A stretch of 19,401 nucleotides of DNA from assembly GCA_017116025.1 (NCBI GenBank), contig JAFITR010000009.1:1-19401 (forward strand), read 5' to 3'. Below the pieces are notes generated by a model. It saw only the letters and a list, made by a program, of their open reading frames with translations, did not search any database and was not told the DNA's origin. This DNA is from Simkania negevensis. GTDB lineage: Bacteria; Chlamydiota; Chlamydiia; Chlamydiales; JAFITR01. Below, piece after piece: positions 1 through 7,638 of the stretch. Each line of letters opens with the position of its first letter. Position 1 is the first letter of the stretch. Both the position numbers and the translations under genes were made by a program.

Positions 1-120
1 CTGTATTTCGTCAAATACAAGACCATATCCATTCAGAAAGTGACGATATTCGTCTTGGAATAATACCTTGATGATGTTTTTGTTGGTATCGATGAAAAAA
101 AAATGTGCTGCACAAAATCC
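1..120 (-). pseudogene. Internally deleted remnant of an IS200-like (RAYT) transposase gene
   Basis: Read on the minus strand, positions 90 to 1 encode a peptide containing KVLFQDEYRHFLNGYG and then FDE. This matches the C terminus of the intact transposase at 7639-8091, which reads KVSFQDEYRLLLKKYG and then FDE. Positions of about 107-131 instead resemble the sequence just upstream of and at the start codon of the intact gene. Roughly the middle 115 codons are therefore missing, and a run of nine A sits at the junction. The HUH motif and the catalytic tyrosine lie in the missing part, so the copy cannot be active. The far end of the element lies outside the window. Confidence 0.75.
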
Positions 121-131
121 TTCTGCATGTT

Positions 132-210
132 GCAGCCTTTCAGGCTGCAAATACTGTTGTGGGTACCCAGGGCGCTGCCCCGGGCTGTTACATCCCAGAC
201 CTTCGGCCTG
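132..210. repeat. Palindromic modules A-B-C beside the transposase remnant
   Basis: Three short palindromes occur in fixed order. A (132-148) is GCAGCCT-ttc-AGGCTGC. B (166-184) is CCCAGGGC-gct-GCCCCGGG, with one mismatched pair. C (196-210) is CAGACC-ttc-GGCCTG. The same order and spacing occur next to the intact transposase (8112-8193) and, inverted, on its other side. The cluster lies downstream of greA, where the hairpins could also influence transcript 3' ends; that last point is inference. Confidence 0.85.
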
Positions 211-254
211 AAGAAAAAACAAACGGTGAGAGAGGGTGATATCAACCCTTGCTT

Positions 255-278
255 TTCTGTTGTCCTTGCTGTCCCTGT
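255..278 (-). repeat. 24-nt AC/GG-rich repeat, copy 1
   Basis: On the minus strand this 24-nt segment starts ACAGGGACAGCA and ends ACAACAGAA. It matches plus-strand positions 19236-19259 at 22 of 24 positions by eye. Both copies lie close to A-B-C palindromic clusters. The surrounding sequence from 255 to 330 is itself weakly repetitive, with GCTGTTAGT occurring twice. No function is recognised. Confidence 0.5.
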
Positions 279-312
279 TTAGTCCCTGTCTCTCCTACTA
301 GTCGCTGTTAGT

Positions 313-2490
313 CTATTTGCTGTTAGTGGCTAGGGTATCGAAGTAGTTGTGTATGGAGGCTATTTTCAATGTTTTCCCCTGGTATTCGAATGTATCGTCT
401 TTTTTAGCGTTGAGCATCGCCTCGGCAAAACGCGACTGGAAGGAGAGGACATTATCTTCAGGGCTTGCATCCCACGGTCCTAGAAGGGTATACGACGTTG
501 TCTTCCCCTGGCTATCTTCTACTTCGACAACAGTCCCCACACAGACTTCTCTATCGCTGACGTCTTGGCGTGTGAGGATGCGCGCATTGTGAAGTTGATC
601 GGAGAGCATCTTCATCTCGCCTTGGAGCTGTGTTCTTTTCTCTAACGCACATTTGTACTCCGCATTCTCTCTCAGGTCGCCATGGGAACGCGCTTCTTCA
701 ATCTCCTTGGCATTTTTTACTAGTTCGACAGTACCGAGTTCTTTGATTTTCTCCTGAACCTTATCATACCCCTCTTGCGTCGTCCAGACCGGCTCACGTT
801 TCTCTTCTTTCTCGCCATCATTTTTCAGCTCCGAATGCTGCGCGTAGATAATGGATTGGACAATTTTTGCATTGTGGTCGCTCAGCGTACGACATTTCGA
901 TACAAGCAACAAAATCTCTTTGGCATACTCCAGCCCGCATTCAGCAACGATCTCCCTGAGGATGGCGTACCTGTTGCCAATGAGCAGGTTAAACATTTTC
1001 TTTACCAGGTCCCTATGCTCTGGTAGTGATTCGATCGTATGGTATAGGATGAGGAAAGCTTCAAAAAACTGGCACTGTCCTGCCGGGTCGGAGAAGGGGA
1101 TGTGCATCTTCGCCATCACTTTCTGAAAATACCAAACAAACGCTTCAGGATAGAGAGCGGAATTGCTGAGCAGGTCAATCAGCTTAGCTTCAAGCTGTGA
1201 TTTCGTCTCTGGGACGTTCAGCTCTTTAAGCAAATAGTCTCGTAACGAACTAGGTTGGCGGATAAAGAATTGTTCTAAAAAGATCTCCTTCCTGTCAGGA
1301 CGCCACTCTTTCGTGCACTCTAGGGCGCGTTTTCTCAAAGCAGTGATCTCTATCTCCCTCGTCGTTTCATCGGGAGAGCTAAGTGCACAGACAAACGCAT
1401 CTAGAGCGATCCCATCAGGAGGTGGTTCTTTTTCAAATAGATCGTGGAAGAGAATCCTCAGTTGAAACTGCTGAGCAGAAGAGATTTTTTCCTCGGAGAG
1501 GAAGGTAACAATATGCTGTTTAAGGAAAGTGGCAAGGTTGGGTTCTTCAACCATTTCTGGGAAGTGGCGAACGAAGTAGTAGATGGCTCGGAGGCCCTGG
1601 TCGATGTTCTTTGTCTTACCCAATTCCTTACGGAAACGCTCCTCGTGGCTTACTTCGTCAGAACGTAGACGGAAAGGATATTTCATACTTATAGGAGACT
1701 CAATCATTGTATCTTTCTTCACCTTAGCCCTAGCCCCCTGCCACCATTTTGACCAGTCTGCAGCAGGGATGACAAGCTCGTACATCTCCTCTTTGATCTC
1801 CGCTGCCGTCTTATCTCCCAGATCTTTTAAGAGCATCCTAACGACCTTGACAGCGTCTTTTTTTGCTTCAGCCTCCAAAGCTTCTGGATTGCCAAAACGG
1901 CACGACAAGAAGTGTTTTTTTGGAAGAGGCTCAAGATTTTTGAATGCATTATCAAACGTCAGCTCTTTGCGTCCAAGGACCCCCTCAAATTCGAAAAAGA
2001 GCTCTTCTCGTACCAGAGAATATTCCATGACCTCTCCCGTCCCCCAACCTGCTGTATGGTAGACAAACGCCCCTGTGTCGAGGTGGCTCAACAGCTCATA
2101 GTTGCGTATGGCCCCCTGGAAATGCTCTTTATTCCTCAAGCCAACCAGGCGAATCTTCTCATTAAACAGCTTGTGGTCCCCGTAGCGCTCTTTCAATACG
2201 TTGTAAGCAACTTGTGCCAGTTCATCAGAGTTTGTTGCTTCCAGATCAAGGATCAGCTTAAGGACTTCATAAGCAAGCGGTGCATCTTCAATATCTCGCC
2301 ACAAAGGGATGATCGTCTCTGCATACGCGTCAAAGACGTCTTTCATATCCGAAACTAACAGCAATTTTAAAATCTTCAGCAGCTCCTCTCCATCACTACC
2401 CCCACCAATACAATACTCTTCCCATAGGCCTAAAAAACCCGCGTTATCGTTGCTTTTAATCAGAAGATCAAAATCGTCGTAGTAGCTCAT
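313..2490 (-). CDS. greA: Transcription elongation factor GreA, large chlamydial-type form
   Basis: GreA binds the secondary channel of RNA polymerase and stimulates cleavage of backtracked RNA, rescuing stalled elongation complexes. The C-terminal part, from about residue 568, is a full GreA domain: an N-terminal coiled coil with the tip motif GDLRENAEY (D605 and E608 are the acidic tip residues) followed by the globular FKBP-like half ending near FEYQGKTLKI. The preceding ~565 residues are a helix-rich extension in which I recognise no catalytic motif. Standard GreA is about 158 aa; an extended GreA of ~715-725 aa is, as far as I know, characteristic of Chlamydiota. The start is the ATG at 2490, the only good one; Shine-Dalgarno pairing is weak. 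It appears to have its own promoter at 2539-2547. Confidence 0.95.
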   Translation of the reverse strand: MSYYDDFDLLIKSNDNAGFLGLWEEYCIGGGSDGEELLKILKLLLVSDMKDVFDAYAETIIPLWRDIEDAPLAYEVLKLILDLEATNSDELAQVAYNVLKERYGDHKLFNEKIRLVGLRNKEHFQGAIRNYELLSHLDTGAFVYHTAGWGTGEVMEYSLVREELFFEFEGVLGRKELTFDNAFKNLEPLPKKHFLSCRFGNPEALEAEAKKDAVKVVRMLLKDLGDKTAAEIKEEMYELVIPAADWSKWWQGARAKVKKDTMIESPISMKYPFRLRSDEVSHEERFRKELGKTKNIDQGLRAIYYFVRHFPEMVEEPNLATFLKQHIVTFLSEEKISSAQQFQLRILFHDLFEKEPPPDGIALDAFVCALSSPDETTREIEITALRKRALECTKEWRPDRKEIFLEQFFIRQPSSLRDYLLKELNVPETKSQLEAKLIDLLSNSALYPEAFVWYFQKVMAKMHIPFSDPAGQCQFFEAFLILYHTIESLPEHRDLVKKMFNLLIGNRYAILREIVAECGLEYAKEILLLVSKCRTLSDHNAKIVQSIIYAQHSELKNDGEKEEKREPVWTTQEGYDKVQEKIKELGTVELVKNAKEIEEARSHGDLRENAEYKCALEKRTQLQGEMKMLSDQLHNARILTRQDVSDREVCVGTVVEVEDSQGKTTSYTLLGPWDASPEDNVLSFQSRFAEAMLNAKKDDTFEYQGKTLKIASIHNYFDTLATNSK

Positions 2491-2538
2491 AAACCAACGC
2501 CTTTTTTAATTTTTATTTTACCGATAAATTAGAAAATG

Positions 2539-2547
2539 ATTATATCA
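2539..2547 (-). promoter_or_regulatory. Extended -10 promoter for greA
   Basis: The minus strand reads TGATATAAT here, a perfect match to the extended -10 consensus TGnTATAAT. Transcription would start near 2532, giving a leader of about 41 nt before the greA ATG. No good -35 hexamer lies 17 nt upstream, as is common for extended -10 promoters. The call is from sequence match only. Confidence 0.6.
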
Positions 2548-2743
2548 CTTTGACAATAAAAAACGCTAGTACCGTAATTTTAGTAAACGGCTGTATTGGT
2601 CACGGGGTATGGCAGCGGTTTAAATAACCACGGAAAGGAAGAAGATAAATAGGATGGAAAGATAGAGAGGATCGCTATCTATAAATCAGCAATCCATATG
2701 AATTCACAGGCAACGCGAGTTTTTGCGCCCTGCGACCCATTCC

Positions 2744-4237
2744 TTAGCTGTTAGCGCTATCCATTGTGGTAGTTGAAGCAAAAAACTGTACGCCAGACAC
2801 GTCTTGGCCGGGATCGGAGCCGCCGGGGTATGTCTCGGGGCATGTCTTGGGGTACATAATGACTGGCGGCTTGCCTTCTTTATGGACAATTGCCTCGTGT
2901 GTTTTTAGAAAACAATCGACCGTCGCGTGGGAGCATTGCATACAGTTTCTGAGGTCGAGATATTTAAGCGTTTTTAGCAAGGGAACGAGCTCCATCAACC
3001 CTTTATCGGTCACACCAGACCCGGCGAGGTAGAGGGATTCGATAGGCAGAAAGCGAAGATGTTGGAAGGCTCCTTCTCCTGTAACAAGAGGAGAATTTTC
3101 AAGTCGTAAGACAGTGAGATCGGGAGAATAACGCTGCGAGAATTCCAGGTAAACAGCGAGGCTTTTATCTGTAAGGCTTGAATCGTGAGAGAGATTAATA
3201 ATGGACGAATAGCCATAAGCTTCTCGATGCTCTTTTAAGATGACGGTTAATCCCTCCCGGATAGCCTCGCTTCTTTCGCCTGATAGTAGTCCAATGCGAT
3301 GTTTAAAGTCGACGAACGCTTCTTTTAGTTTGTTGTCCTTTTCGAGCGAATTTGTAGTACCGTCGGGACGGATGACAATGGTACTCTCCTCGAGTTTCTT
3401 AAGCAGGCTACTATCGATCTTATTGCAGCCTTGTAAATAGAGGATTCGTAAGTTGGGAAGCTGTTCAAGCTGTTTGATGACCTCTGAAGAAATCTTGCAA
3501 CCAGACAAATTGAGAGCCGTTAATGAGGGGAAATCCCGCAACATAGCCAACCCACTCTCCGTCACTTGTAGGCATCCGCGGAGGTCGAGGCATGAGAGTG
3601 TTGTCCTCCATTCGCCTAGCTGACAGAGGATATATCGAAGGTTGCTATCGGTCAGTGCTGCTGATGACATTTCAAGGGAAACGCCCCTATTCCACTGCTT
3701 GACATTGATCCTCGGCAATAGAGAGTCATTCCCAACAACAGTGTGAAGAGCTCCGACAAGCAAATAATTTAACGTCTTTATAATCTGCACTGGTATGTCG
3801 CTAGTGTGTTCTGCGATAAGGACAGCGGTTCTGAGGTGGCTGCAGAAGGAGTGGTGTTTTTTATGCAGCTGACAATATCGTTTGATCACGTCGGCAAATT
3901 TCTGGCCTTTTTGCTGAGGCGATGTGGGGTTTTTATCGCTTCTTTCAAGGCCTGCTGCTTTTTTGCGCAAGCCAGCGCTTGCTATTGCAAAGAAGAGGCT
4001 CGTAATAGAGGGTAGTGCGATGTATATAACGGAGGCGGAGAAGAGGATAGCCGCGCCCGTAGCAACAGCTAAAGAGGCTGCTACAGCAAGGCATGCCAAG
4101 GCAAGGCGGTAGGTCGTGCTAGCAACATCATCGTCAAGACAGGACTCCTTTTTCACTCCCCCGCCTGCTAGCGCACACGGCTGTTCTGTAAAGAACAGAG
4201 AGGGCGTTGCAGGATATGCTGGTGCTACATTATCCAT
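2744..4237 (-). CDS. Inc-like two-helix membrane protein with leucine-rich repeats
   Basis: This 497-aa protein has a polar ~43-residue N terminus and two adjacent hydrophobic segments (about 44-68 and 69-90) separated by almost nothing, resembling the bilobed hydrophobic domain of chlamydial inclusion-membrane proteins. A long soluble part follows. It carries two groups of cysteine-containing leucine-rich repeats: about 186-285 (units such as LSCLDLRGCLQVTESGL, LTALNLSGCKI and LRILYLQGCNKI) and about 345-448 (LTVLRLENSPLVT, IESLYLAGSGVTDKGL, LKYLDLRNCMQCS). LRRs usually bind proteins. I see no F-box, protease or kinase motif. No cleavable signal peptide is evident. The ATG overlaps the end of the preceding oxidase gene by 8 nt (4230-4237) and has no clear Shine-Dalgarno, which suggests translational coupling. 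An effector or host-interface role is inference. Confidence 0.85.
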   Translation of the reverse strand: MDNVAPAYPATPSLFFTEQPCALAGGGVKKESCLDDDVASTTYRLALACLAVAASLAVATGAAILFSASVIYIALPSITSLFFAIASAGLRKKAAGLERSDKNPTSPQQKGQKFADVIKRYCQLHKKHHSFCSHLRTAVLIAEHTSDIPVQIIKTLNYLLVGALHTVVGNDSLLPRINVKQWNRGVSLEMSSAALTDSNLRYILCQLGEWRTTLSCLDLRGCLQVTESGLAMLRDFPSLTALNLSGCKISSEVIKQLEQLPNLRILYLQGCNKIDSSLLKKLEESTIVIRPDGTTNSLEKDNKLKEAFVDFKHRIGLLSGERSEAIREGLTVILKEHREAYGYSSIINLSHDSSLTDKSLAVYLEFSQRYSPDLTVLRLENSPLVTGEGAFQHLRFLPIESLYLAGSGVTDKGLMELVPLLKTLKYLDLRNCMQCSHATVDCFLKTHEAIVHKEGKPPVIMYPKTCPETYPGGSDPGQDVSGVQFFASTTTMDSANS

Positions 4238-4529
4238 TTTTAAGGGGAATTACGGGTTCTCTTTTTTGTGTCTTGTATTTTTTTTCGATGGGAGCTTTTG
4301 TATTGGCGGCTTGCTCTAACGCACCCCAGTGTCCTCTGTCAAGCCACCCATTGCTTCCGTTCCAGAAGAGAAAAAACCAAAGGATTCCCCATAAGGGAAA
4401 GAATATATAGGTGAAGATGAGGAATTTCGGGATTTTCGTATCCTTAAACTCGTAGAGTTCTTTATCACCAAAAGTAACGTATTCTCTCTTTTCTGGAGGA
4501 GTGGGTGGTGAGTCTTTATTGTCATTCAT
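4230..4529 (-). CDS. CcoP/FixP N-terminal-like membrane anchor without heme motifs
   Basis: This 99-aa protein has a polar start, one transmembrane helix (about residues 35-54, FLIFTYIFFPLWGILWFFLF), and a soluble tail. The segment YEFKDTKIPKF before the helix and GALEQAANT after it resemble the N-terminal anchor of CcoP (FixP), the diheme subunit of cbb3 oxidase. There is no CxxCH anywhere, so the usual two heme domains are absent. The ATG at 4529 was chosen over the longer reading frame because AGGAG lies at the right distance upstream. It overlaps the preceding CcoQ-like gene by 8 nt and the following LRR gene by 8 nt. It could alternatively be an unrelated small oxidase subunit. Confidence 0.7.
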   Translation of the reverse strand: MNDNKDSPPTPPEKREYVTFGDKELYEFKDTKIPKFLIFTYIFFPLWGILWFFLFWNGSNGWLDRGHWGALEQAANTKAPIEKKYKTQKREPVIPLKNG

Positions 4530-4716
4530 CTTTTTCTCCTGTGGAACGAGGTTCATCTCTCTTCTCGAACATCTGGTATTTTGGTTCTTCATCCATATCA
4601 AGTCTCTTCTTGAAAAAGCAATAGAGGAATACGATCAATGCTCCACCGCTCAGGGAGATGATGAAGGCGTATTCGAAGAGTTGTCCTATAAAACCTATTC
4701 CATCGAGGTTATTCAT
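4522..4716 (-). CDS. ccoQ: CcoQ-like small single-helix oxidase subunit
   Basis: This 64-aa protein has one hydrophobic helix (about residues 14-34) followed by a charged cytoplasmic tail beginning FFKKRLDMDEEPKYQMF. Size, topology and position directly after ccoO fit CcoQ (FixQ), a non-heme subunit that stabilises cbb3 oxidase. The ATG at 4716 is preferred over an upstream TTG at 4728 because GAAGG lies six bases before it. The start overlaps the ccoO stop by 8 nt. The tail resembles the 48-aa CcoS-like protein at 14361-14507 (KYQMF versus KYEMF), so the two may be related. The name rests mainly on context. Confidence 0.65.
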   Translation of the reverse strand: MNNLDGIGFIGQLFEYAFIISLSGGALIVFLYCFFKKRLDMDEEPKYQMFEKRDEPRSTGEKDE

Positions 4717-5987
4717 GGTTACCTTCAATGATAGCGAGAGTGTCGACGGGATCTTTGCCCAGCCACCACGCTTGTGTAGGAGGGGTGATACGCGTACCTT
4801 TTGTCATGAGGTAGAGAAAAATTGCTTCAAACTGCCAGTTGGGTATACCGTACTCACTTCTTACTGTGCCGCTGGGGTCGTCGTCGAAGAAGTGTTTGAA
4901 GGGGGGCATGATCGACCCTGGACTTTCCGTTTTAGGAGACCAGAAATGCGCTTTGTGCCAGTCGGAGCTGGGACGTTTGATCCCTACGCGGGACAAGTCG
5001 GGGCCAATTCTGCGTGTACCGGGGAAAGTGATGCGCTGGTAGATGTATTCATTTGCAGAAGATGGTGGGGCGGGGTAGTCCTCTGAGCCGTTAAGGGTGA
5101 CGTCTTGGACGAGGGTCCTGGTCTGGTCGGTATGGCAGTAGTAGCACCCTTCTGCAGCGTATATTTTTTCTCCTTGCTGGATGAGCTCTTGCCGCGAGAG
5201 GAAGCGCATCGATGATCCTCGGAGTTGTTTGAGTGTGACAACTTGCTCTCCGTGCGGATCGTAGTACCATCGGGTGTCGCCGCCAAAGGTGCGGTAGCTG
5301 ATACGGAACTCTTGCGGGTTCTTTACATAGATGACCCCCGAATCCCGATGATATTGTTGCCTAGGTTGACGGTCGAGGATGGTAAAACCATTATCGGCCC
5401 AATTTTCCATCATCCCATCAGAATAGGCAACGGAGAAAGCTTCTTTCTTACCAGGAGAATAGAGTTCTAGCACGTCGAAGTACGGTTTAGGCAACCCTTG
5501 TTTCTCCCACCCAGAATTCTCCTCTACCCACTCTGCGCTAAGAGTTTCTTTCAGCCTCTCCGCTGCTTTACGTGGGTTGAACCCGGATTCAACCTCGCTG
5601 TCGACAGGTTCTCGTAGAAGGAGCAAGTCAGAGGTAAGCTTCAGTTCCTTTTCTTCCAATGAGGTAACATACCTTTGTAATGAGGGGGGGGGTGACGATA
5701 CGTGTCGTTGCTCCTTCGACAAAAGCAAGTAGCGTATAGCCTTCTTTGATCTGTTGTACGTATTGAAAGGTCTCTCCTCCTTGGTGGGAGGTGCTGACGT
5801 AGAAGTTTGGGTCGGCAATTTCGTACATCTGCATCTGGTAGCTGCTGGAGGGGTTTGTCCATGAGGAATCGATACGTCCCGGGATCATCAATGTTGCGAA
5901 TATCGCCGTGGAGAAGAGGAGGATGATACCGATGACGGTGAAGATGGCGGATGTATCAACGTTTTGCGAGAAGCGTTTTTTCTTCAT
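4709..5987 (-). CDS. ccoO: cbb3 oxidase monoheme subunit CcoO, frame broken at a C9 tract
   Basis: CcoO carries electrons on one c-type heme to the CcoN catalytic core. The first part (5987 to about 5692) starts with MKKKRF and has a membrane helix at residues 13-34. The second part, in another frame, carries the heme site EGCYYCH (CxxCH at 5146-5132), the family motif GPDLSRVGIKRPSSDWHKAH and an axial Met in SIMPPF. The two frames join exactly at a run of nine C (5684-5692); with eight C the gene would read through as one 425-aa protein. As given, the first frame stops at 5628. About 200 residues between helix and heme, with no CxxCH, make it longer than typical CcoO. The ATG overlaps the ccoN stop as ATGA. 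Sequencing error, phase variation, slippage or real loss cannot be told apart here. Confidence 0.85.
5684..5692 (-). other. Nine-base C homopolymer at the ccoO frameshift
   Basis: Nine consecutive G on the plus strand are nine C in the ccoO coding strand, after codons for VEGATTRIV. Removing one base joins the N-terminal membrane helix frame to the heme-domain frame without any other change. Tracts of this length are slippage-prone and are also common assembly errors. Confidence 0.9.
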
Positions 5988-7456
5988 TGGGTTTCACCCT
6001 CTCTTGGGTCAAGCAGGATGGTGTTGAACATGTTGATGACAAAGAGGAGGTTGCCAAAAAGGATCAAACTCCCTCCTATAGCACGCATCAACCACCACGG
6101 CCACATATCGACAATCGTTTGTAAGAAGGGGATCTTGGCAAGATTATACTGAAACTGTGCATATGTGGCACCGTTGGCCCAGTCGGCCCACTGGAGCCCT
6201 TGTAAAAACCCGCCGACGAAAAGTGCCAATAGGAAGAGGAAGGATCCGATGAGGTTTGTCGTAAAATGCCAGTTGGCTAAAGTATGTGACCAAAGAGGTT
6301 TGTTTGCTACGCGCGGCAGAGCATAGTAGATACCTCCGAAGGCGAAAAAAGCAAAGGTGCCGTATAGGGAGATGTGCGAATGGCCGATGATCCAATCTGT
6401 TTTTGATGTCACCTCGTTGATATTGCGCAAGGCCTGTATAGGCCCTTGGATGCAGGTGACAAGGTAGAAAAAGGTCCCCATCATCAAAAAACGTATCGTT
6501 GCATCTTGGCTGTATTTGTGCCACTGCCCCTTAAGGGTAAGGAAGAAGTTGGCGACAACAGTCCAGACAGGAATAAAAAGCCAGATGGAGAAGATGATGC
6601 TCATCGTCTGCAGCCATTGGGAAATAGGGCCGTGGATGATGTGGTGGGCCCCTACCCATGCATAGAAGAAAGCGATCGACCAAAACCCTATCATTGAGAG
6701 GCGATGGCTGTATAGGGGGGTGTTTGCTGCTTTAGGGATAAAGTAGTAGGCAATAGCGACACCCATAGGTGTGAAGGTAAGGCCTACGAGGTTGTGTATG
6801 TAGAAGAAGTTGATGTTGACGCGTGAGATACCTCCAGGGGCAACCTGTTCGATCAGGATACCAGCGAAAACGAAGGTAAACGCCGTCCATATGATCGTTC
6901 CCATAGTGTACCAGAGGGATACATACATCTTTCGAAAACGCCTACAGGCAATGGTACCGAATATAACAACACCGAAAAGCACCCATGCGAGGCCTATAGT
7001 AGGTTTAATGGGGATAAAGCCCAGGATGAACATCGGATGTTCGTCGTATTCCCAGCCAAAGTTGGTGCCGAAAGGGAAGGAGAATGTTGAGAGAAAAGTG
7101 CTTGCCCACCAGAGGATGTTGGCAACAGTGGCGAGCTTATAATTCCACAAAGGGCAGCCGCAGAGGCGAGGAACGATGTAGTATAGCAGGCCCATGTTGG
7201 CGGGGATAAGGAAGAGGAGAAGGATGCCGTTGACGTGTACAGGGCGTAGGCGGCCAAAGCTGATATACTCGCCGATGAAGGTGTTGGGGAAGACAAAAAC
7301 GTTGAAGGCCATAAAAACTCCCATGGCCATAAAAATGACGAGGAAGATCAGTGCAGGGTAAAGCATCTGTTTGACAGGCCTGTCGTCGTAAACAATAGGT
7401 TTGCGAGGAGCATCAACTTTAACCTCCAGCTTCTCTTCAATATGTTCATCGTTCAT
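5984..7456 (-). CDS. ccoN: cbb3-type cytochrome c oxidase catalytic subunit CcoN
   Basis: CcoN is the heme-copper subunit that reduces O2 to water and pumps protons in high-affinity cbb3 oxidases. The 490-aa protein is highly hydrophobic with about 12 helices. Visible ligands are H74 (RPVHVNG, low-spin heme b), H221 (FYIHNLVG, CuB), H271 and H272 (VGAHHIIHG, CuB), and H359 and H361 (IGHSHIS, high- and low-spin hemes). Y265, six residues before the HH pair, sits where cbb3 oxidases carry their cross-linked tyrosine. The ATG at 7456 is preceded by AAGG. The stop overlaps the ccoO start by ATGA, a typical coupled pair. The gene begins directly downstream of a transposon-associated repeat cluster, so it may need its own promoter or read-through from the bc genes. 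Confidence 0.96.
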   Translation of the reverse strand: MNDEHIEEKLEVKVDAPRKPIVYDDRPVKQMLYPALIFLVIFMAMGVFMAFNVFVFPNTFIGEYISFGRLRPVHVNGILLLFLIPANMGLLYYIVPRLCGCPLWNYKLATVANILWWASTFLSTFSFPFGTNFGWEYDEHPMFILGFIPIKPTIGLAWVLFGVVIFGTIACRRFRKMYVSLWYTMGTIIWTAFTFVFAGILIEQVAPGGISRVNINFFYIHNLVGLTFTPMGVAIAYYFIPKAANTPLYSHRLSMIGFWSIAFFYAWVGAHHIIHGPISQWLQTMSIIFSIWLFIPVWTVVANFFLTLKGQWHKYSQDATIRFLMMGTFFYLVTCIQGPIQALRNINEVTSKTDWIIGHSHISLYGTFAFFAFGGIYYALPRVANKPLWSHTLANWHFTTNLIGSFLFLLALFVGGFLQGLQWADWANGATYAQFQYNLAKIPFLQTIVDMWPWWLMRAIGGSLILFGNLLFVINMFNTILLDPREGETQ

Positions 7457-7483
7457 GCCGCTTTAACCTTGCTAAAATCACCA

Positions 7484-7629
7484 CAGGCCAAAGGCCCGAT
7501 CACCACAGGCCGAAGGTCTTTGTCTTCAGGCCGAAGGTCTTTGTCTTCAGGCCGAAGGTCTGACATTGTAACAGCCCAGGGCAACGCCCTGGGTACAGCC
7601 ACAGCAGTATTTGCAGCCTGAAAGGCTGC
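7484..7629. repeat. Palindromic repeat cluster C(n)-B-A on the 3' side of the transposase
   Basis: Four C units (degenerate CAGGCC-aaa-GGCC near 7484, then CAGGCCGAAGGTCT starting at 7506, 7527 and 7548 with an exact 21-bp period) are followed by B at 7575-7593 (CCCAGGGC-aac-GCCCTGGG) and A at 7613-7629 (GCAGCCT-gaa-AGGCTGC). This is the inverted counterpart of the cluster at 8112-8193, so the transposase gene sits between mirror-image A-B-C modules. The C units on this strand keep a G-T (G-U in RNA) pair instead of a mismatch. Confidence 0.9.
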
Positions 7630-7638
7630 AACATCCAC

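Noticed and set aside
234..250. AGGGT-gatatca-ACCCT hairpin as a greA terminator
   Set aside because: The stem is only 5 bp and no T-run follows directly on the minus strand.
2550..2578. TTGACA on the plus strand as a -35 box
   Set aside because: No acceptable -10 follows at 16-18 nt and no plus-strand gene lies downstream.
4316..4525. Alternative 69-aa minus-strand frame inside the CcoP-like anchor
   Set aside because: It overlaps the anchor gene in another frame and has no ribosome site; the anchor frame has a good one and a clear membrane helix.
7506..7560. CRISPR-like array with a 21-bp period
   Set aside because: The units are palindromic C modules separated by near-identical short linkers, with no unique spacers and no cas genes.
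7453..7638. 61-aa minus-strand frame between transposase and ccoN
   Set aside because: It is made of translated palindromic repeats (for example repeated LRPEDKD), not a gene.
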